This document shows, piece by piece, positions 32,745 to 44,392 of a stretch of DNA of 64,000 bases (positions within the stretch are counted from its first letter, which is position 1; each line of letters begins with the position of its first letter). The position numbers and the translations under genes were made by a program. The notes beneath the pieces are model-generated. The model did not search any database. It was not told the DNA's origin and was given only the letters and a program-made list of their open reading frames with translations. Origin of the DNA: Manduca sexta (Eukaryota; Arthropoda; Insecta; Lepidoptera; Sphingidae); NCBI RefSeq assembly GCF_014839805.1, contig NC_051118.1, forward strand, positions 1,922,001 to 1,986,000, in the 5' to 3' direction.

Positions 32745-33270
32745 TAACTCCTCCACCCTGTGCCCTGCCTATCGTAAGAGGCGGCTAATAGAAGCCATTG
32801 AGGGGTCGCGGGCGGGCAATAGGTGATTTTCCGGTAGATTACATTATTGTGACACCCGGGATTGATGGCTGCGTTTACCATTTTTCTGGATGACTCAAAG
32901 CCGTAAGGTGCGGTCAGAGACGGTTCTGCGCAGCTATCTTAGAGCAACAAAATACCATAGGGCCGCCCCGTATGCGCAGAAGAAGGCCACCTCGGGTTTT
33001 GGTTGGTATGCTGATGTACGGTGTATACAGCATTAGACTCGGTTTACTGCTCGGATGATGCTATAGCCCTAAGTGTTGACATTCGGGCGTAAGACCGGTG
33101 AAACCAAGGTAACCATTACACCAACCCCTCCCCCCTCCCTAGTTATGGTAACAGTAACGCGTTTTTGCCCGCGAAAAAAATGGTCGTAAGGGCGGTGAAC
33201 CTAATATAACTGCGCAGATCCCCTCAGCTGCGCGGTAGGCATAAGCCATTTTTTCCGCGAAAAAAATACT
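32745..33270 (+). repeat. LINE 5'-region fragment
   Basis: GC-rich compared with its surroundings, with 'gccctgcctatcgtaagagg', 'cgggcgggcaataggtgatt' and 'gacacccgggattgatggc'. From memory this is the untranslated leader and start of a lepidopteran LINE; no open frame survives. Confidence 0.45.
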
Positions 33271-33717
33271 TATTTATCTCCTAAGGGTTTATTAATTAGA
33301 AGTAATGGTGAAGGAAAATATGAGACTGATGACAATGTTCGCATAGGTAAAACAAATATGTGATTTAAATTAATAACGCAATGTAAAAAGACTTAAATTA
33401 AATATATTTTTATATTGTTTTAAAAAGTATAGATTTTACTATAAAAAATATTCTTATAGAGTCAAATGTAACTTTCCAGTTAAAGAGACCACGATTTCAT
33501 TTTCCCATACACAAATCGCTCCCGCTACCTCTCCGCTATTCTCAGCACACGTCGCGTGCCGGATACAAAGCGAACTTTTACCGGAACCGACACGCGATGC
33601 TCCCCGAGCGGTAGTAGCACATAATACAAGATAAACATTATCTATATTGAATAATATGTGCTTTAGTATATTATGCTTCTCGTTCAAACTGTCGCCTAAG
33701 ATGGAATATTTTTATTA

Positions 33718-34050
33718 TTTGCTGGTAGTAGGATATTTATATTCGCCCAGAAAGCTACCAACGTGTGGTGTTAAAGCCCGCCATAGTGACCCACGTCAGT
33801 GTATCGCGTTCTGGGATCGGTCTGTGAATATCCGGTTCCAACAGGCCGGTATAATTGTATTGACTGGCAATGTGTAATCATATCGCGCCAGTCGACATTC
33901 TATTCCTGGATCAGCCTGTGTATATCTGGTTCCCATAGGCCGGCATAATTGTGTCGATTGCCGAGGGGTAATCATATCGCGCCAGTCGACATTCTATTAA
34001 ACCCCACACCACTACCATCAGTGGGGTAACTTTGTCACGCAAGCATAAAA
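33718..34050 (-). repeat. Repeat C copy with internal tandem duplication
   Basis: Full-length in reverse, but the block from 'gggatcggtctgtgaatatc' to 'cgccagtcgacattctatt' occurs twice (about 33812-33902 and 33904-33998). Confidence 0.85.
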
Positions 34051-34051
34051 A

Positions 34052-34888
34052 TTTTTTTTTGGTCCTTCGAACCTTACAGCTATAGCAGTCATTAAACCGC
34101 CTGATTGGTTAATAAATGTATACGAACTGCTCGAGTTTTGTAGGTTATGAATTGCCTAAAAACTGTTTACTGAGTGAAGAGCAAGTCGCTCGACTGTTAG
34201 GAGGCGAAATAGCAGCCTAAGTGTAGAAGAAATAGCTAAAAAGCGTCATATGGTATTCGGTAGATGTTAATTCATCCAATGTCTTAAATAATTTTTATTA
34301 TCATGTTTTAATGTTGATATAATTCAGTATCAATAATGCGAACAATGCTGAATTTTCCAATGATTTAAACGCATACACTTAAATATTTAAATTAAATTAT
34401 TATTCACATAATAGAACTTAATACATAATATTATAAAATGTTAAAATTGTGACTTGCTATGTTAAACACTGAATTTTACATGTAATAATTGATTACGAAT
34501 AACCTGAATTATATTTAGAGTACTTGTTTTTATTTTATTTTACAATTTCAGGAAAGCTTACAGACTAAATAATTAAACAATAAATGTTTAATATTAGCTA
34601 TTTTACAAAAACAATTATTGGTGTTTTGATCATGATTCAAACCAACCAAACCACAATCAAAATTCAAATCAAAAACACTTACAACCATTGGTCCTTCGAG
34701 CCGGATTCAAATAAAAAATCACAACCTCTTATGACATCTACAAAAAGGCCATAATGACTTCTTAGTCTCTACAACAAGAGCCCGACCTTGTTCCCCGTTC
34801 AGTCAAGGGAACGACCCTTGACCCAAATACGACACGAGTGATGACTTAAACTCTACCGATCGATACAGGTGGATAGGACAAAGACATA
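34052..34888. other. No recognisable gene or repeat family
   Basis: Very AT-rich, with several near-palindromic AT stretches; nothing coding. Confidence 0.4.
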
Positions 34889-34889
34889 C

Positions 34890-35262
34890 TCACGCCTTTA
34901 TCCCTTATGAGGTAGGCGGAGACACAAGTGCACCAATTTTACTGTGTATTACGTCCTATGTGATAAGCATATCGCTATGTCGACCATAGATTACAGGGGG
35001 GAGATGAACTACGTATCAAAAAGTGGAACCTCGCAACCCCCCCCCCCCGGACCCTATGTGAGACACAATTGTGACCGATTGATAATTAATTTTGATACTA
35101 AAGACCATTTCGAATCAAAAAAAAAATTAAAAAAAGCCATAGATTACAAAGTCCGGGTTGATACTGAGCAGAAAGACCCATATCACTTTAAGTGACTTGG
35201 GATTTGAACCCTAGACCTTAAAACTGCAGTTGTATACATCTACGCCACCAGGCAGTCAAAGA
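34890..35262 (-). repeat. SINE B copy interrupted by a retroposed insert
   Basis: Outer parts match SINE B ('agtccgggttgatactgagc', B box 'gggatttgaaccctagacct'). The middle 34996-35136 is foreign and flanked by CCATAGATTACA. Confidence 0.75.
34996..35136 (+). mobile_element. Retroposed insert with A-rich 3' end and 12-base target duplication
   Basis: Flanked by perfect CCATAGATTACA at 34984-34995 and 35137-35148. It starts with G and ends in an A-rich tract, as expected for LINE-driven retroposition. The interior has a C run at about 35036-35049. Similar sequence occurs at 4325-4440. Source unknown. Confidence 0.75.
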
Positions 35263-35797
35263 ATAGAACATTGAAAAATAAGTTTCTTTGAGGTAGAAAC
35301 AAAAGAAATATTGTGTCTGATTTCGACTAGCTACGTAAATCCCGGGCCATTGTAAAGAAAACCTATACAACGTGTTGCCTGAACGGGGATTCAAACCCTG
35401 AACCTTTAGATCCACATACCTAATTCTGTAAATAGATCAAACAAGCAGCTTGAATTATATCGCTTTTTGAACGTCTAAAGCGAGGTTAAGATTAACAAAA
35501 AAACATGTAGAAGATTTGGAAACGATTTATATCAAACTATCACGGCTAGTTGACTTCAAATTTTAAAAGTTGCAGTATAGAAGTATTTAAAATATTGGAG
35601 CTCCTGTTAAATGTAAGAGGATGTTTTTGCATAATAAATACAATTTTTGCATAATACTAAACCTAAAAACTTGTTACTCTCTCAGTATATTAATACTTAG
35701 GTGTATGGTAACTGGTTAGTCCTTTAACTAAATTTTTTGAGACTCCACGAATTTTGTTTACAAATTAAAAATGTTTATTGGTAATATGATATCTTCG

Positions 35798-36060
35798 ACT
35801 GCCTCGGTGGCGTAGTTGTATTGCATGTCCGGTACAATAGCGCTCTGAGGTCCTGGGTTCGAATCCCGGGTCGGGCAAAGTGATATTTGGGTTTTTCTGC
35901 TCAATATCAGCCCGGAGTCTGGATTTGTGCCCGATATGGCGATAGGCTCGCCCCCTATCACATCGTGGGACGGAACATACTTGGCGAAAAGTGGGTGCCT
36001 TAGTTGCGCCTCCGCATACCCCTTCGGGGATAAATGCGTGATGTTATGTATGTATGTATG
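35798..36060 (+). repeat. SINE B, full length reference copy
   Basis: tRNA-like head 'gcctcggtggcgtagttgta' and B box GGTTCGAATCC, complete body, and a TATGTATG tail. The best preserved copy with 51219-51488. Confidence 0.92.
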
Positions 36061-36107
36061 ATTTCTTATGTTGATGCAAATGATAGACATTGAAAAACTA
36101 CTTTACT

Positions 36108-36198
36108 ATTCAAGGGTTGCGAGTGCCTAAAGCGCTTTCCAAAAGTCCGGTATGTTTCTATAACCCGGCCTTGCCAGGCTAACAAATGCATTGTCCGG
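36108..36198 (-). repeat. Repeat N copy 2
   Basis: Reverse match to 19945-20040; 'agggttgcgagtgcctaaag', 'aaaagtccggtatgtt', 'ggccttgccaggctaac'. Confidence 0.6.
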
Positions 36199-36204
36199 TC
36201 CAAA

Positions 36205-36745
36205 TTTTACTACTATTTTTCGGATAACCAAGACCTCAGTCCGCCCCGTGACCATAAAGGCTGCAGTTTTCGAAAAGTCGGGAGAAAATTATACAGGGTC
36301 ATTTTGACATTGCGTTACTAAATGAAACCATATACTCGTCTTCACCTTTGCTAACATTGTGCCAAAAACCATGCATTAATAAGGAACATTTTTACCAAAT
36401 ATTCTGTTTAAGTTTTCAATTTTTTTGATCATTTTGTAGTTTAATGCGTATATGGCGTGTGTGGCAGTGTATTTCTGCCTGAAAGTATTATGTTACCGTT
36501 GCGACGAATTCTCTTAAAGTAGTAGAAGTGCCATAAGGGCGCTTAATATTAAAATTACTTTCTTTAATATGTATTTTGTTCGAAACTTACACTTTTTTAT
36601 TTTACATCTACGGGTCAAATAACCTATTGTAGTGTTATTTCCAAGAAGATAAGTATGTGGTTTCATTTAGTAACGCAATGTCAAAACGACCCTCTATAAG
36701 AAACCGCGATAAAATCCGTTAAATACTTTTATTTCAATGTTTATT
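36205..36745 (+). repeat. Penelope-like repeat E split by MITE D
   Basis: Left part to 36293 has 'gtgaccataaaggctgcagt' and 'aaaagtcgggagaaaatt'. The right part from 36695 resumes 'aagaaaccgcgataaaatcc' and 'tatttcaatgttta'. MITE D copy 3 occupies the gap. Confidence 0.8.
36294..36694. mobile_element. MITE D copy 3, nested in repeat E
   Basis: 401 bases with CAGGGTCATTTTGACATTG ends and TA on both sides. Removing it restores the repeat E sequence. Confidence 0.9.
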
Positions 36746-37189
36746 TATCTTAACTCCAAATCACAAGGCCGCAAACTCAGATACGAAGTGTTAACGGGTT
36801 ATCCCGGATATTGTTCCTTTACGCGCCTACATTACGAAACTTTAATCATTCCCGAGGGAGTTTTAAAAGGATCTAATCTTTCAGACAAGGAATCTTTGCT
36901 AATTTTACATCTCTTTAACAAAAGTTCAACATTGTCATAAGATATGATTGAACAAAGTTTTCGAAATTGAAGGCATTAATTGTTTTTGATAATTTCAAGT
37001 ATGGTCTTCTCTGTGGCAGCGTATGATGTGGAAAGTCCTAGGTTCGATTCTTAAGTTAAGTTACTCTTTGCGTCAGTTTTAAAACGATATTATATATATA
37101 AAAAGTAACTTATGTCCTTCCTTCTAATATGAGGTTACGTCATATTTCATCGAAATAGCTTAAGCTGTTTAGTCATAAAAGTATACTTA

Positions 37190-37335
37190 TATTCCGACCC
37201 ATGATGTGATAGGTCAGCCTTTGTCAGGCACAAAAAACAAACTCCGGGCTTATAATTAATAAATTCAATATCACTTTGTTCAACTCGGGAATCGAACATG
37301 AGACCTCAAAGTCGCAACGCTGACGCAATTTAATT
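37190..37335 (-). repeat. SINE B copy, partial
   Basis: Has 'cgacccatgatgtgatagg', 'aaactccgggcttata' and an eroded B box 'cgggaatcgaacatgagacc'. Confidence 0.7.
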
Positions 37336-37857
37336 TCACCGTAAGTAATTTCTGATAAAATAACTAGAGAGACAAAAAATACACAATAATAATGTATCGA
37401 TTCCATGATCTGCATCCAACAAAAGTTATTTTATTTCGATAACTCACAGCTATCAATTACAGCTGAACCATTTCTGATAAATTACAGTTAAGTTCCCCAG
37501 GTCCCCGGGCAGCGATCTTTCGCTTCACTTATCGTCTAAAACCTCCCTCGGGATAACCACTCAGCCATACACTATCGCCTGGAGTAGCATTCTGTAATAT
37601 CTATAGAGCTGCTCTATTTGTAATTAAATTGAAGTTGTAGTTAATTTGTTTCGGATCTCTGGTAAAGCAGAAATCTAATGACGTTTGTGGCTAATATGGC
37701 GACAACGTCATTGAAGATTTTATACACTTATTGTAGAGAATTATGTAACTAGTTCCCACCAGAACAGTTCTGAAATGGAATTGTCTGTTTCCCATATTAC
37801 TATGTAGTTGAATGTACCACCGCGGGCTCAGTTTTATAAGAAAACTTTGTAACTGAA

Positions 37858-38030
37858 TAAGCTCGCCCCTATCACATCATGGGATGGAAAACACGCCGAA
37901 AAGTGGATTTTTTCACATGATGGTAAGTGGAGTGGGGTCCAGTAGAATGTCGACTGACAAGAGATGGTTACCCTTCGGCAGTCGACACAATTATGCCGGC
38001 CTGTTGAGACCGGATATACACCGGCTGACC
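37858..38030 (+). repeat. SINE B fragment joined to repeat C
   Basis: 37858-37912 is a SINE B piece ('cccctatcacatcatgggat'). From 37908 to 38030 repeat C follows ('catgatggtaagtggagtgg' to 'ggatatacaccggctgacc'). Confidence 0.75.
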
Positions 38031-38037
38031 CTTCATG

Positions 38038-38235
38038 TTTTTCCATGTCATGATTTGCACGTTATTAGTGCGCATATTAGCATATTTTGTATAAATATCA
38101 TATTTTTGTATTAATATCTAAGGACGCTGTGACATTTGTCACACGGACATTTCAAATAAAACAGCAACTTATTATCAATTGGTAAAGAAGGTCCTAATGT
38201 CCGGTCTAGAACTAACTATACTGTTTATGTCTCCG
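38038..38235 (+). repeat. Repeat H copy 3
   Basis: Has 'ccatgtcatgatttgcacgt', 'gacgctgtgacatttgtcac' and 'tccggtctagaactaactat'. Confidence 0.75.
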
Positions 38236-38516
38236 TTGATAACATTTACGTGATGTAACATCGTTCCAACAATATTACCCTTATTCCCTGAATATGTAAT
38301 ACGAATTAGCGCTTCACTGAGTTCGCGCTCGACGGCGCACGAACGTTTACATGGTACGGTAACACTACAGAAACATCTCACGTTAAATGAATCTTTAGAG
38401 GAACATATAGTTTTATTCAAATAATTTGGAGCAATAAAGTCGTAGAACCAAGCATTTTATGTGAGATAAAAAAGGAAAATAAGTATATAAATATTGATTT
38501 TATGGTGGTGTCTCCA

Positions 38517-38763
38517 GCAAAACTGCGCGCTAACCGTATTTAGTTGTGTATTTTTTTTCAAAACAGCGCGCTATCCGTTTTAAGCTGTGTATTGTTTTTC
38601 AAAACAGCGCGTTATCCGAATAAGTTGTGTATTTTTTTTTTCAAAACAGCGCGCTATCCGTTCTTAGTTACATATCGTTTTTCAAAACAGCGCGCTATCC
38701 GTTTTTAGTTGTGTATTGTTTTTCAAAACAGCGTGCTAACCGTATTTAGTTGTGTATTTTTTT
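38517..38763 (+). repeat. Minisatellite of six 41-base units
   Basis: The core 'gcgcgctatccg' starts at 38525, 38566, 38607, 38649, 38690 and 38731. Each unit has a T run followed by 'caaaacagc' and ends 'tagttgtgtatt'. The first and last units share 'gctaaccgtatttag', unlike the middle ones. Confidence 0.9.
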
Positions 38764-39067
38764 AAATAATTGTTATTCCCGTTTATCTTTTAAAGTATAC
38801 ACCATATTCATTTTTAACAAACACTTAGATAGATAATTTAATAAGGAATATTTTGGCAGAACAAATAAAAAAAATAACCTTAAATTTATTTGTAAAGTAT
38901 TATTTTGCAACTCGTGCGCTGTAAATTTATGGAACGAATGCTCAAAGTCGTTTGCTTTTGGGAGGGCTTTAATATTATAAATGTCGGTATGTTTGAAAAT
39001 TATCAAATTGGTTTTTGGTAGGGAAATTTATACACGAATATGTGTCTTTGTTTACGACAATAGGCCA

Positions 39068-39285
39068 CGATGGTTTAGTTGTGTTGCTTGCGCGATATGT
39101 TACCGCTGTTAGATCCCGAATTTGGATCCCGGAACATTGAGTTTTTCTGCTCAGTATCAGCTACGAGTCTGGAATTTCTGCTTGATATGACGGCAGGCTC
39201 ACCCCCATCACATCATGGGACGGAACACACTTGGTGAAATATGGTAGCCTTTGTGCTTGAATAAAAGCGTGTGTTTATCTGTATG
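39068..39285 (+). repeat. SINE B copy, diverged
   Basis: Has 'tttttctgctcagtatcagc', 'cacatcatgggacggaacac'; the B box is eroded ('gaatttggatcccggaac'). Confidence 0.75.
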
Positions 39286-39394
39286 TCTTAATTACCTTTT
39301 AAACTTAACAAAGCGCCTCATAATGCGCGAATGTGAAAGTTTGAGTAGTTTATAATCCTGCCTAACCCCCCTTGCTCTCCCCTAAACCCCTCGA

Positions 39395-39720
39395 GGCAAT
39401 TCTTGTGCGCTCGGTCTCCAAACTGAACGCACGCCCAGGCAAGGAGGAACATTTGTCGCGACCCTAGGCACACAGTTCAGTGCGTAAACCTCATGGTTGT
39501 CAATGCACATTGAGACCTATAAGGGCTCGCGAACAGTTCCTAGCCTTCTCCCCTCCTCCTATCCTAAGAGGTTTCCTTATCCTTCCCCCACACTTCCTTC
39601 CCAGCTATCCCCTCCCAACTTTCCTCCAGGACCCTGCAGTAGCTACGCCGGGGGATACCAGATATCCCATTCACGGGATTCTGACTGCGGGGTTCGATAC
39701 CAAAAAAAACGCCTCCTGAT
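39395..39720 (+). repeat. Repeat M copy 2
   Basis: Matches 20160-20505 with 'gctcggtctccaaactgaac', 'gaccctaggcacacag' and 'atgcacattgagacctataa'. It lacks the palindrome of copy 1. Confidence 0.7.
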
Positions 39721-40596
39721 CAAGGCGTGAACTTAATTATAATTTCATTCCACAAATCTAATATTAAAATTGGCACAACTTAATTCGTTTAATTCTGACG
39801 ATTTCCTTAGAAACAATTATGCAGATATTAAAAAAGTAAATCCGCATTTGCTGAGCGGCTGACTCAGATCATTTGAACAACGGTGAATTATATGCCATAG
39901 TGACAAATAATTTGAATAACGAAATAGTCCTTATGTTCTAGGTGGTAAGGAGTGTTTTGCGCTAGCAGAATATTTTGTTCAGCGAGTTTAAAAGATAATA
40001 CGTCTCCCAGGATTTCGTTGATGGCAGGTATTGTTGGGGATTGTAACGGCATTAGAGTTACTGCGATATTCACCCGGGTTTAGTTATGTTTTAATGTGAT
40101 TTTTGATATAAAAATGCCAATTGACGTCATAAGCCAATTTTTTGTTTAATAGTAACACAAAAGAGTTTTAGCACTGCTGTCGATCGGCTAAAATAGACAA
40201 TTAAACCTTTGTGTCTGTATGTTGAATTATTTTTCTTCACTAATGCAAACTTCAAAGGGTTTACTTTATTTAAGATGACGAAAAAATAATCTTGCTACTG
40301 AAGTATTAAGTTCGCATTAGCGTAGAAGAGTTTTAAAAAAGTTGAATTTGTTCTTATTTTTGTGCCTGACAAGCCAGGTGGACTTTCACATTTTTTTTAA
40401 TTGCCAATAACTGCCCCTTCATCCTTAGAACCTGTAGGGGCTTTAGAATCACCAGATCCTTGTATTGCCGCTACCATCACGAACTCGATGCATTTGCTTC
40501 AATTTGGTCATTCAAAAAGTGTTACATGAGACAATACTTGTGGGCGAAAAAGTAATCAATATGGAAGTAGCAAAAATGTCAAAATCCTAGCACATA

Positions 40597-40800
40597 ATAA
40601 TATCAGCCCTGTATTATATACTGCCCCACTGCTGGGCACGAGCCCCTATACTGAGAGGGATTAGGCTTTAGACCACGCTGGCCTAGTGAGGGTTGGTAGA
40701 CTTCACACACCTTCAAAATTCCTATAGAGAACTTCTCAAGTATTGCAGATTTGCTCACGATGTTTTCCTTCACTATTAAAGCAAGCAATAATTCCCAAAA
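40597..40800 (-). repeat. SINE A copy, head missing
   Basis: Tail 'taataatatcagccctgtat' at the left, then the body in reverse to 'ttcactattaaagcaagcaa'. Confidence 0.85.
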
Positions 40801-41157
40801 AAAATTACTAAAATCCTAGCATGGTTCACTCAATAGTCTCTGCCTACCTCTGTGGAATAAGATTGTGTATGTTTATAAAAAGAAAAATGGTCACTAAAAA
40901 GAACTTGCCACTAAGCATTAGATAAATTTTTAAATACCTACATTAAACTAACAACAAGCATTAAACATTTCTCGCAAAAACTATGCAGGCGCGGGTTCAC
41001 ACGCCCGCTGTTGTACTTATATTGTTCGGTTTTTGCCGGCGTTGCGAAACAAATGCACAGGAAACAGAATTGTAGTAACAATCTTCCTACTTCGCTATAG
41101 CAGGTATTAGAAGATTGGTTCGATTCCCAGGTACGCAACTTAAACCTAAATCTGCTG

Positions 41158-41345
41158 ATTTTGCTGGTGATAGGATATATTTTATATCCGACCGGATAGC
41201 GACCACCGTACACAAGGTGTTAAAATCCGCCATATCCCACGTAAGTATGTCGCGTTCCGGGATCAGCCTGTGTATATCCGGTCCTAACAGGCCGGCACAA
41301 TTGTGTCGACTGTCGCGTGGTAATCATCAATCGTCATTCTATCGG
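41158..41345 (-). repeat. Repeat C copy
   Basis: From 'gctggtgataggatatattt' to 'atcgtcattctatcgga'. Confidence 0.8.
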
Positions 41346-41587
41346 ACCGAGGCATTAGCGTTAAAATAATGTTTTAAATTATGTATTTCTAAATACAGCC
41401 TTTGACACAGTCGGTTTTATAAATTTTAGTACTTGCACTTCACCTTTCCAGAAAGCTTTGAGCGCTGCGAAAACTCATACAATTAGTTTTATTAATGTTT
41501 TGCACGGAATGAAGTTGGAAACAGTTGCAGTGTTAGAGTTGTATAAACATTATGCTTGTTTAATCCAGTAATGTTTTATTTACAAGT

Positions 41588-41790
41588 AGCTTTTGCTCGC
41601 GACTTCTCCCGCGTAAGTTTTCTGGATAGTGGTCTCGTTAAATATTTTCTAGAGATAAAAAGTACACTATGATCTTCCTAACAGCTTAAACTATTTTCAC
41701 ACCAAGTTTCATTGAAGTCAGTTCGGTTGTTTTTGAGTTTATTGTGTTCGAACAGACAGACATGACGGGGATTTTTTTATAATATGTAAG
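41588..41790 (+). repeat. LINE 3'-tail repeat F
   Basis: Begins 'tagcttttgctcgcgacttc' and ends 'gatttttttataatatgt'. Confidence 0.7.
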
Positions 41791-41819
41791 GACTAGATGA
41801 CTAGGCGACCTGACTTACT

Positions 41820-41925
41820 CATACGGTGATGGCAATTATTCCACTGCACCTGACGGTAAATAATCTGACGAGAAATGATTGTACTTCGCCAGTCGACATA
41901 ACTATACCGACCTGTTTAAACAAAG
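41820..41925 (+). repeat. Repeat C fragment
   Basis: Has 'ttccactgcacctgacggta' and 'cgccagtcgacataactata'. Confidence 0.65.
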
Positions 41926-41974
41926 ATCGAAAAATATGAACTAATTTTTCGCATTTATATTACTAAAAGTTATA

Positions 41975-42327
41975 CAGGGTAATTTTGTATTTTATCTTCT
42001 TGAAAATATAACCTTACAATAAGTTACTCGATAGTAGATGTAAAATATAAATGTGTAAGTTTGGCACAAAATAAATTTTACTTTTACACGCTCCAATGCC
42101 ACTACTACTCTAAGAGAATACGTCGCAACGGCAACATCACACTTTCAGTCAGAAATACACCCACGCACACACCATATTCACCCCTAAATACAGTGATAAA
42201 AAATCTGAAAACTAAAACCGGGTTTTAGATAAAATATTAGTCATTCATGGATAACTTAGTACAATGTTAACAGAGGTAAAGATGAGTATTTGTTTTAATT
42301 TATTAAAGTAATATCGAAAGGACCCTG
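41975..42327. mobile_element. MITE D copy 4, one end deleted
   Basis: Begins CAGGGTAATTTTG, but about 45 bases of the left inverted end are lost; the right end GGACCCTG with TA is kept. Confidence 0.75.
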
Positions 42328-42654
42328 TATATAACAGCGTGGGCATATTTTCGTTCGTATTTACAAAACGAAAACATAAATTACTTCAATATTATTATCC
42401 ATTATTTTCGCGGCAACCATTCGCAGTTAATATTAATAATGTAATTACCGGAATAATGACCTATCAAAATTTCAGTACCCAATTATAATGGATTATGTAT
42501 TTTAAACGTAAATATGAATGTTATGCAGTTATTTTATTTACCTTTGCTGTGGCTTTGATTGCGTGGAAATTAATTAATAATAACTATTAAAAATACAGCC
42601 TATCCTCGGGGTAGCGGAATACCACATAAGTAAAGATAGAAACTAATTGAAATT

Positions 42655-42960
42655 AAACTATTTATTTACTTATTTAAAACTTTATTGTACACCATACATG
42701 TAAAAAACAAAACAAATATGTATTCATACGGTGGAAATAATTAAAACATCGGTGGTACAAATGGCGGTCTTATCGTTCAAAGCGATTTCTACCAGAACTA
42801 TTTAAAATGTCCATAGTTATGTAAGTAATTTTAATAGTTGTTTAGAAAATAATAATAATAATTCTTATGCTTTGTTTTGACGTATCATGAGTGCAACTTT
42901 GTTCGTCTACGTGATAAATAAAGTATTTTATTTATTATTTTATTTTATTGGATGAAGATG
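42655..42960. repeat. CR1-like tail J (minus) next to LINE tail K (plus)
   Basis: 42655-42805 is repeat J in reverse ('atggcggtcttatcgttcaa', 'agcgatttctaccaga'). 42805-42960 is the tail of repeat K ('gagtgcaactttgttcgtct', 'acgtgataaataaagtattt'). Confidence 0.65.
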
Positions 42961-43004
42961 ATAAAAATAGTGGAAAGGTTTAGGGCGTACGTAAAATAAT
43001 AATA

Positions 43005-43095
43005 ATTAATAAACTATTCGGATTATAAAGTGTTTTTTTATTTTTCTCCCGACGTTTCATGGTCACGGGGGGATTTCCGTTACCCGTATAGTTAT
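43005..43095. repeat. Penelope-like repeat E fragment
   Basis: 'atttttctcccgacgtttca' and 'tggtcacggggggat' match family E. Confidence 0.7.
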
Positions 43096-43370
43096 TGTGT
43101 TATGTTCCTATGTCCCTACGTTTGCCAGTTATATTGCCAACAATATTAAAACACGAAATATAAATCTACCATTTTTATTTTAACATGACCGCACTCTTAA
43201 TAAAATTTCAAAATTGTGAATGTGTGGCAGTCGTCGGAAAACTAATTCTTGTTTGCTACCTTTTTTTTGAAGTTGCTATAAAATTGAGCTTATTAAAGAT
43301 AGGTAAATAATGAAACTTGTAGCATGAAAAAAATGGGAAAAAACTAGAAGGTCGCAAACAGAAATTAGTT

Positions 43371-43579
43371 ATGGAAATTAAACTAATTTTCCGGATTCTA
43401 TCGCGGTTTTTTGTTTTTTATTTTTCTCCCGACGTTTCGAAGAAGTCCCCCCCGTGACCATGAAGGCTGCAAAGTCTTCGAAACGTCGGGAGAAAAATAA
43501 AAAACAAAAAACCGCGATAGAATCCGGAAAATTAGTTTAATTTCAATGTCTAACATTCGCGTAAATATAAGAAATCATT
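43371..43579. mobile_element. Palindromic Penelope-like repeat E with 13-base target duplication
   Basis: 209 bases flanked by perfect ACAGAAATTAGTT at 43358-43370 and 43580-43592. Left and right halves are almost perfect inverted copies of about 85 bases. The right end extends about 32 bases further ('tgtctaacattcgcgtaaat' then 'ataagaaatcatt'). One-sided tail and inverted ends fit Penelope-like elements. The right half has a 6-bp stem with a GCAA loop (43463-43478) followed by CGAAACGTCGGG. Confidence 0.75.
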
Positions 43580-44392
43580 ACAGAAATTAGTTGTTTGACG
43601 ATTCCCACAAATTGTCAAGTTTGGAATGGGTCATTATCTTATTAAGAGTGCGATGTATTGATATTATTTGATTTGACGTCCTTTATTCAGCGTAAAAACT
43701 TCAGAGTAGAGCTCAAATAAATGCTATCAACAATAACTTTACTTTGATATGCAAAGGAAATACCGTATTCTGCCATCCGTCTGTCGCTATGCGCTTTGTA
43801 TTACATGCAATATCGATAGCGGAACGCACACAAGTACGGTGGCCAGGCGGCCGGGAATACCGGGATATTACTGGGCTATTTTGGATGTATACAGTAATTA
43901 CTATTTTGCTTATCTGAAATTCACTGAAATTTTGCGGCTAGCTTCATGTAATTACCATTTACCATTGACGTATATTCTATAGACACGAACGTCCATATAA
44001 ACTATTTGTTCAAAATCTCAACTAAAATGGCAGCCAAAACGTCCCTGTTATAACCTATTTATTCACCTGAACAACAAATAATTTTACTTATTTAAGTAAT
44101 ATTTTTTATTCAAATCCAGGTTATCACTTCGACTAGACTTCTTATATCTGAGCGCCACTCCCTACACAACTATAAGTTGTCAATATTGACCACTCTAAAG
44201 TCAGTTTGAATGGATTGCAGTTCAATTCAGTAGAACACAGTGAATGTTCGGAACGCCAAATCTAGTACGTAATACATATTATATATTGATGCAAATTACT
44301 GTTTCGAAATTTCCGAATGCAACGTTCTTCATCTATTTGCAATTTTCACTGCAGTCTTTATATGTGTAATTTATGAGGCTAGAAATATAATG

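Noticed and set aside
33454..33687. GC-rich 77-codon minus-strand frame
   Set aside because: No recognised domain and no splice sites of note. It remains an unexplained GC patch.
35820..35875. tRNA gene (A and B boxes present)
   Set aside because: The boxes belong to the SINE B head. The stems do not form a complete cloverleaf and the body of the SINE follows directly.
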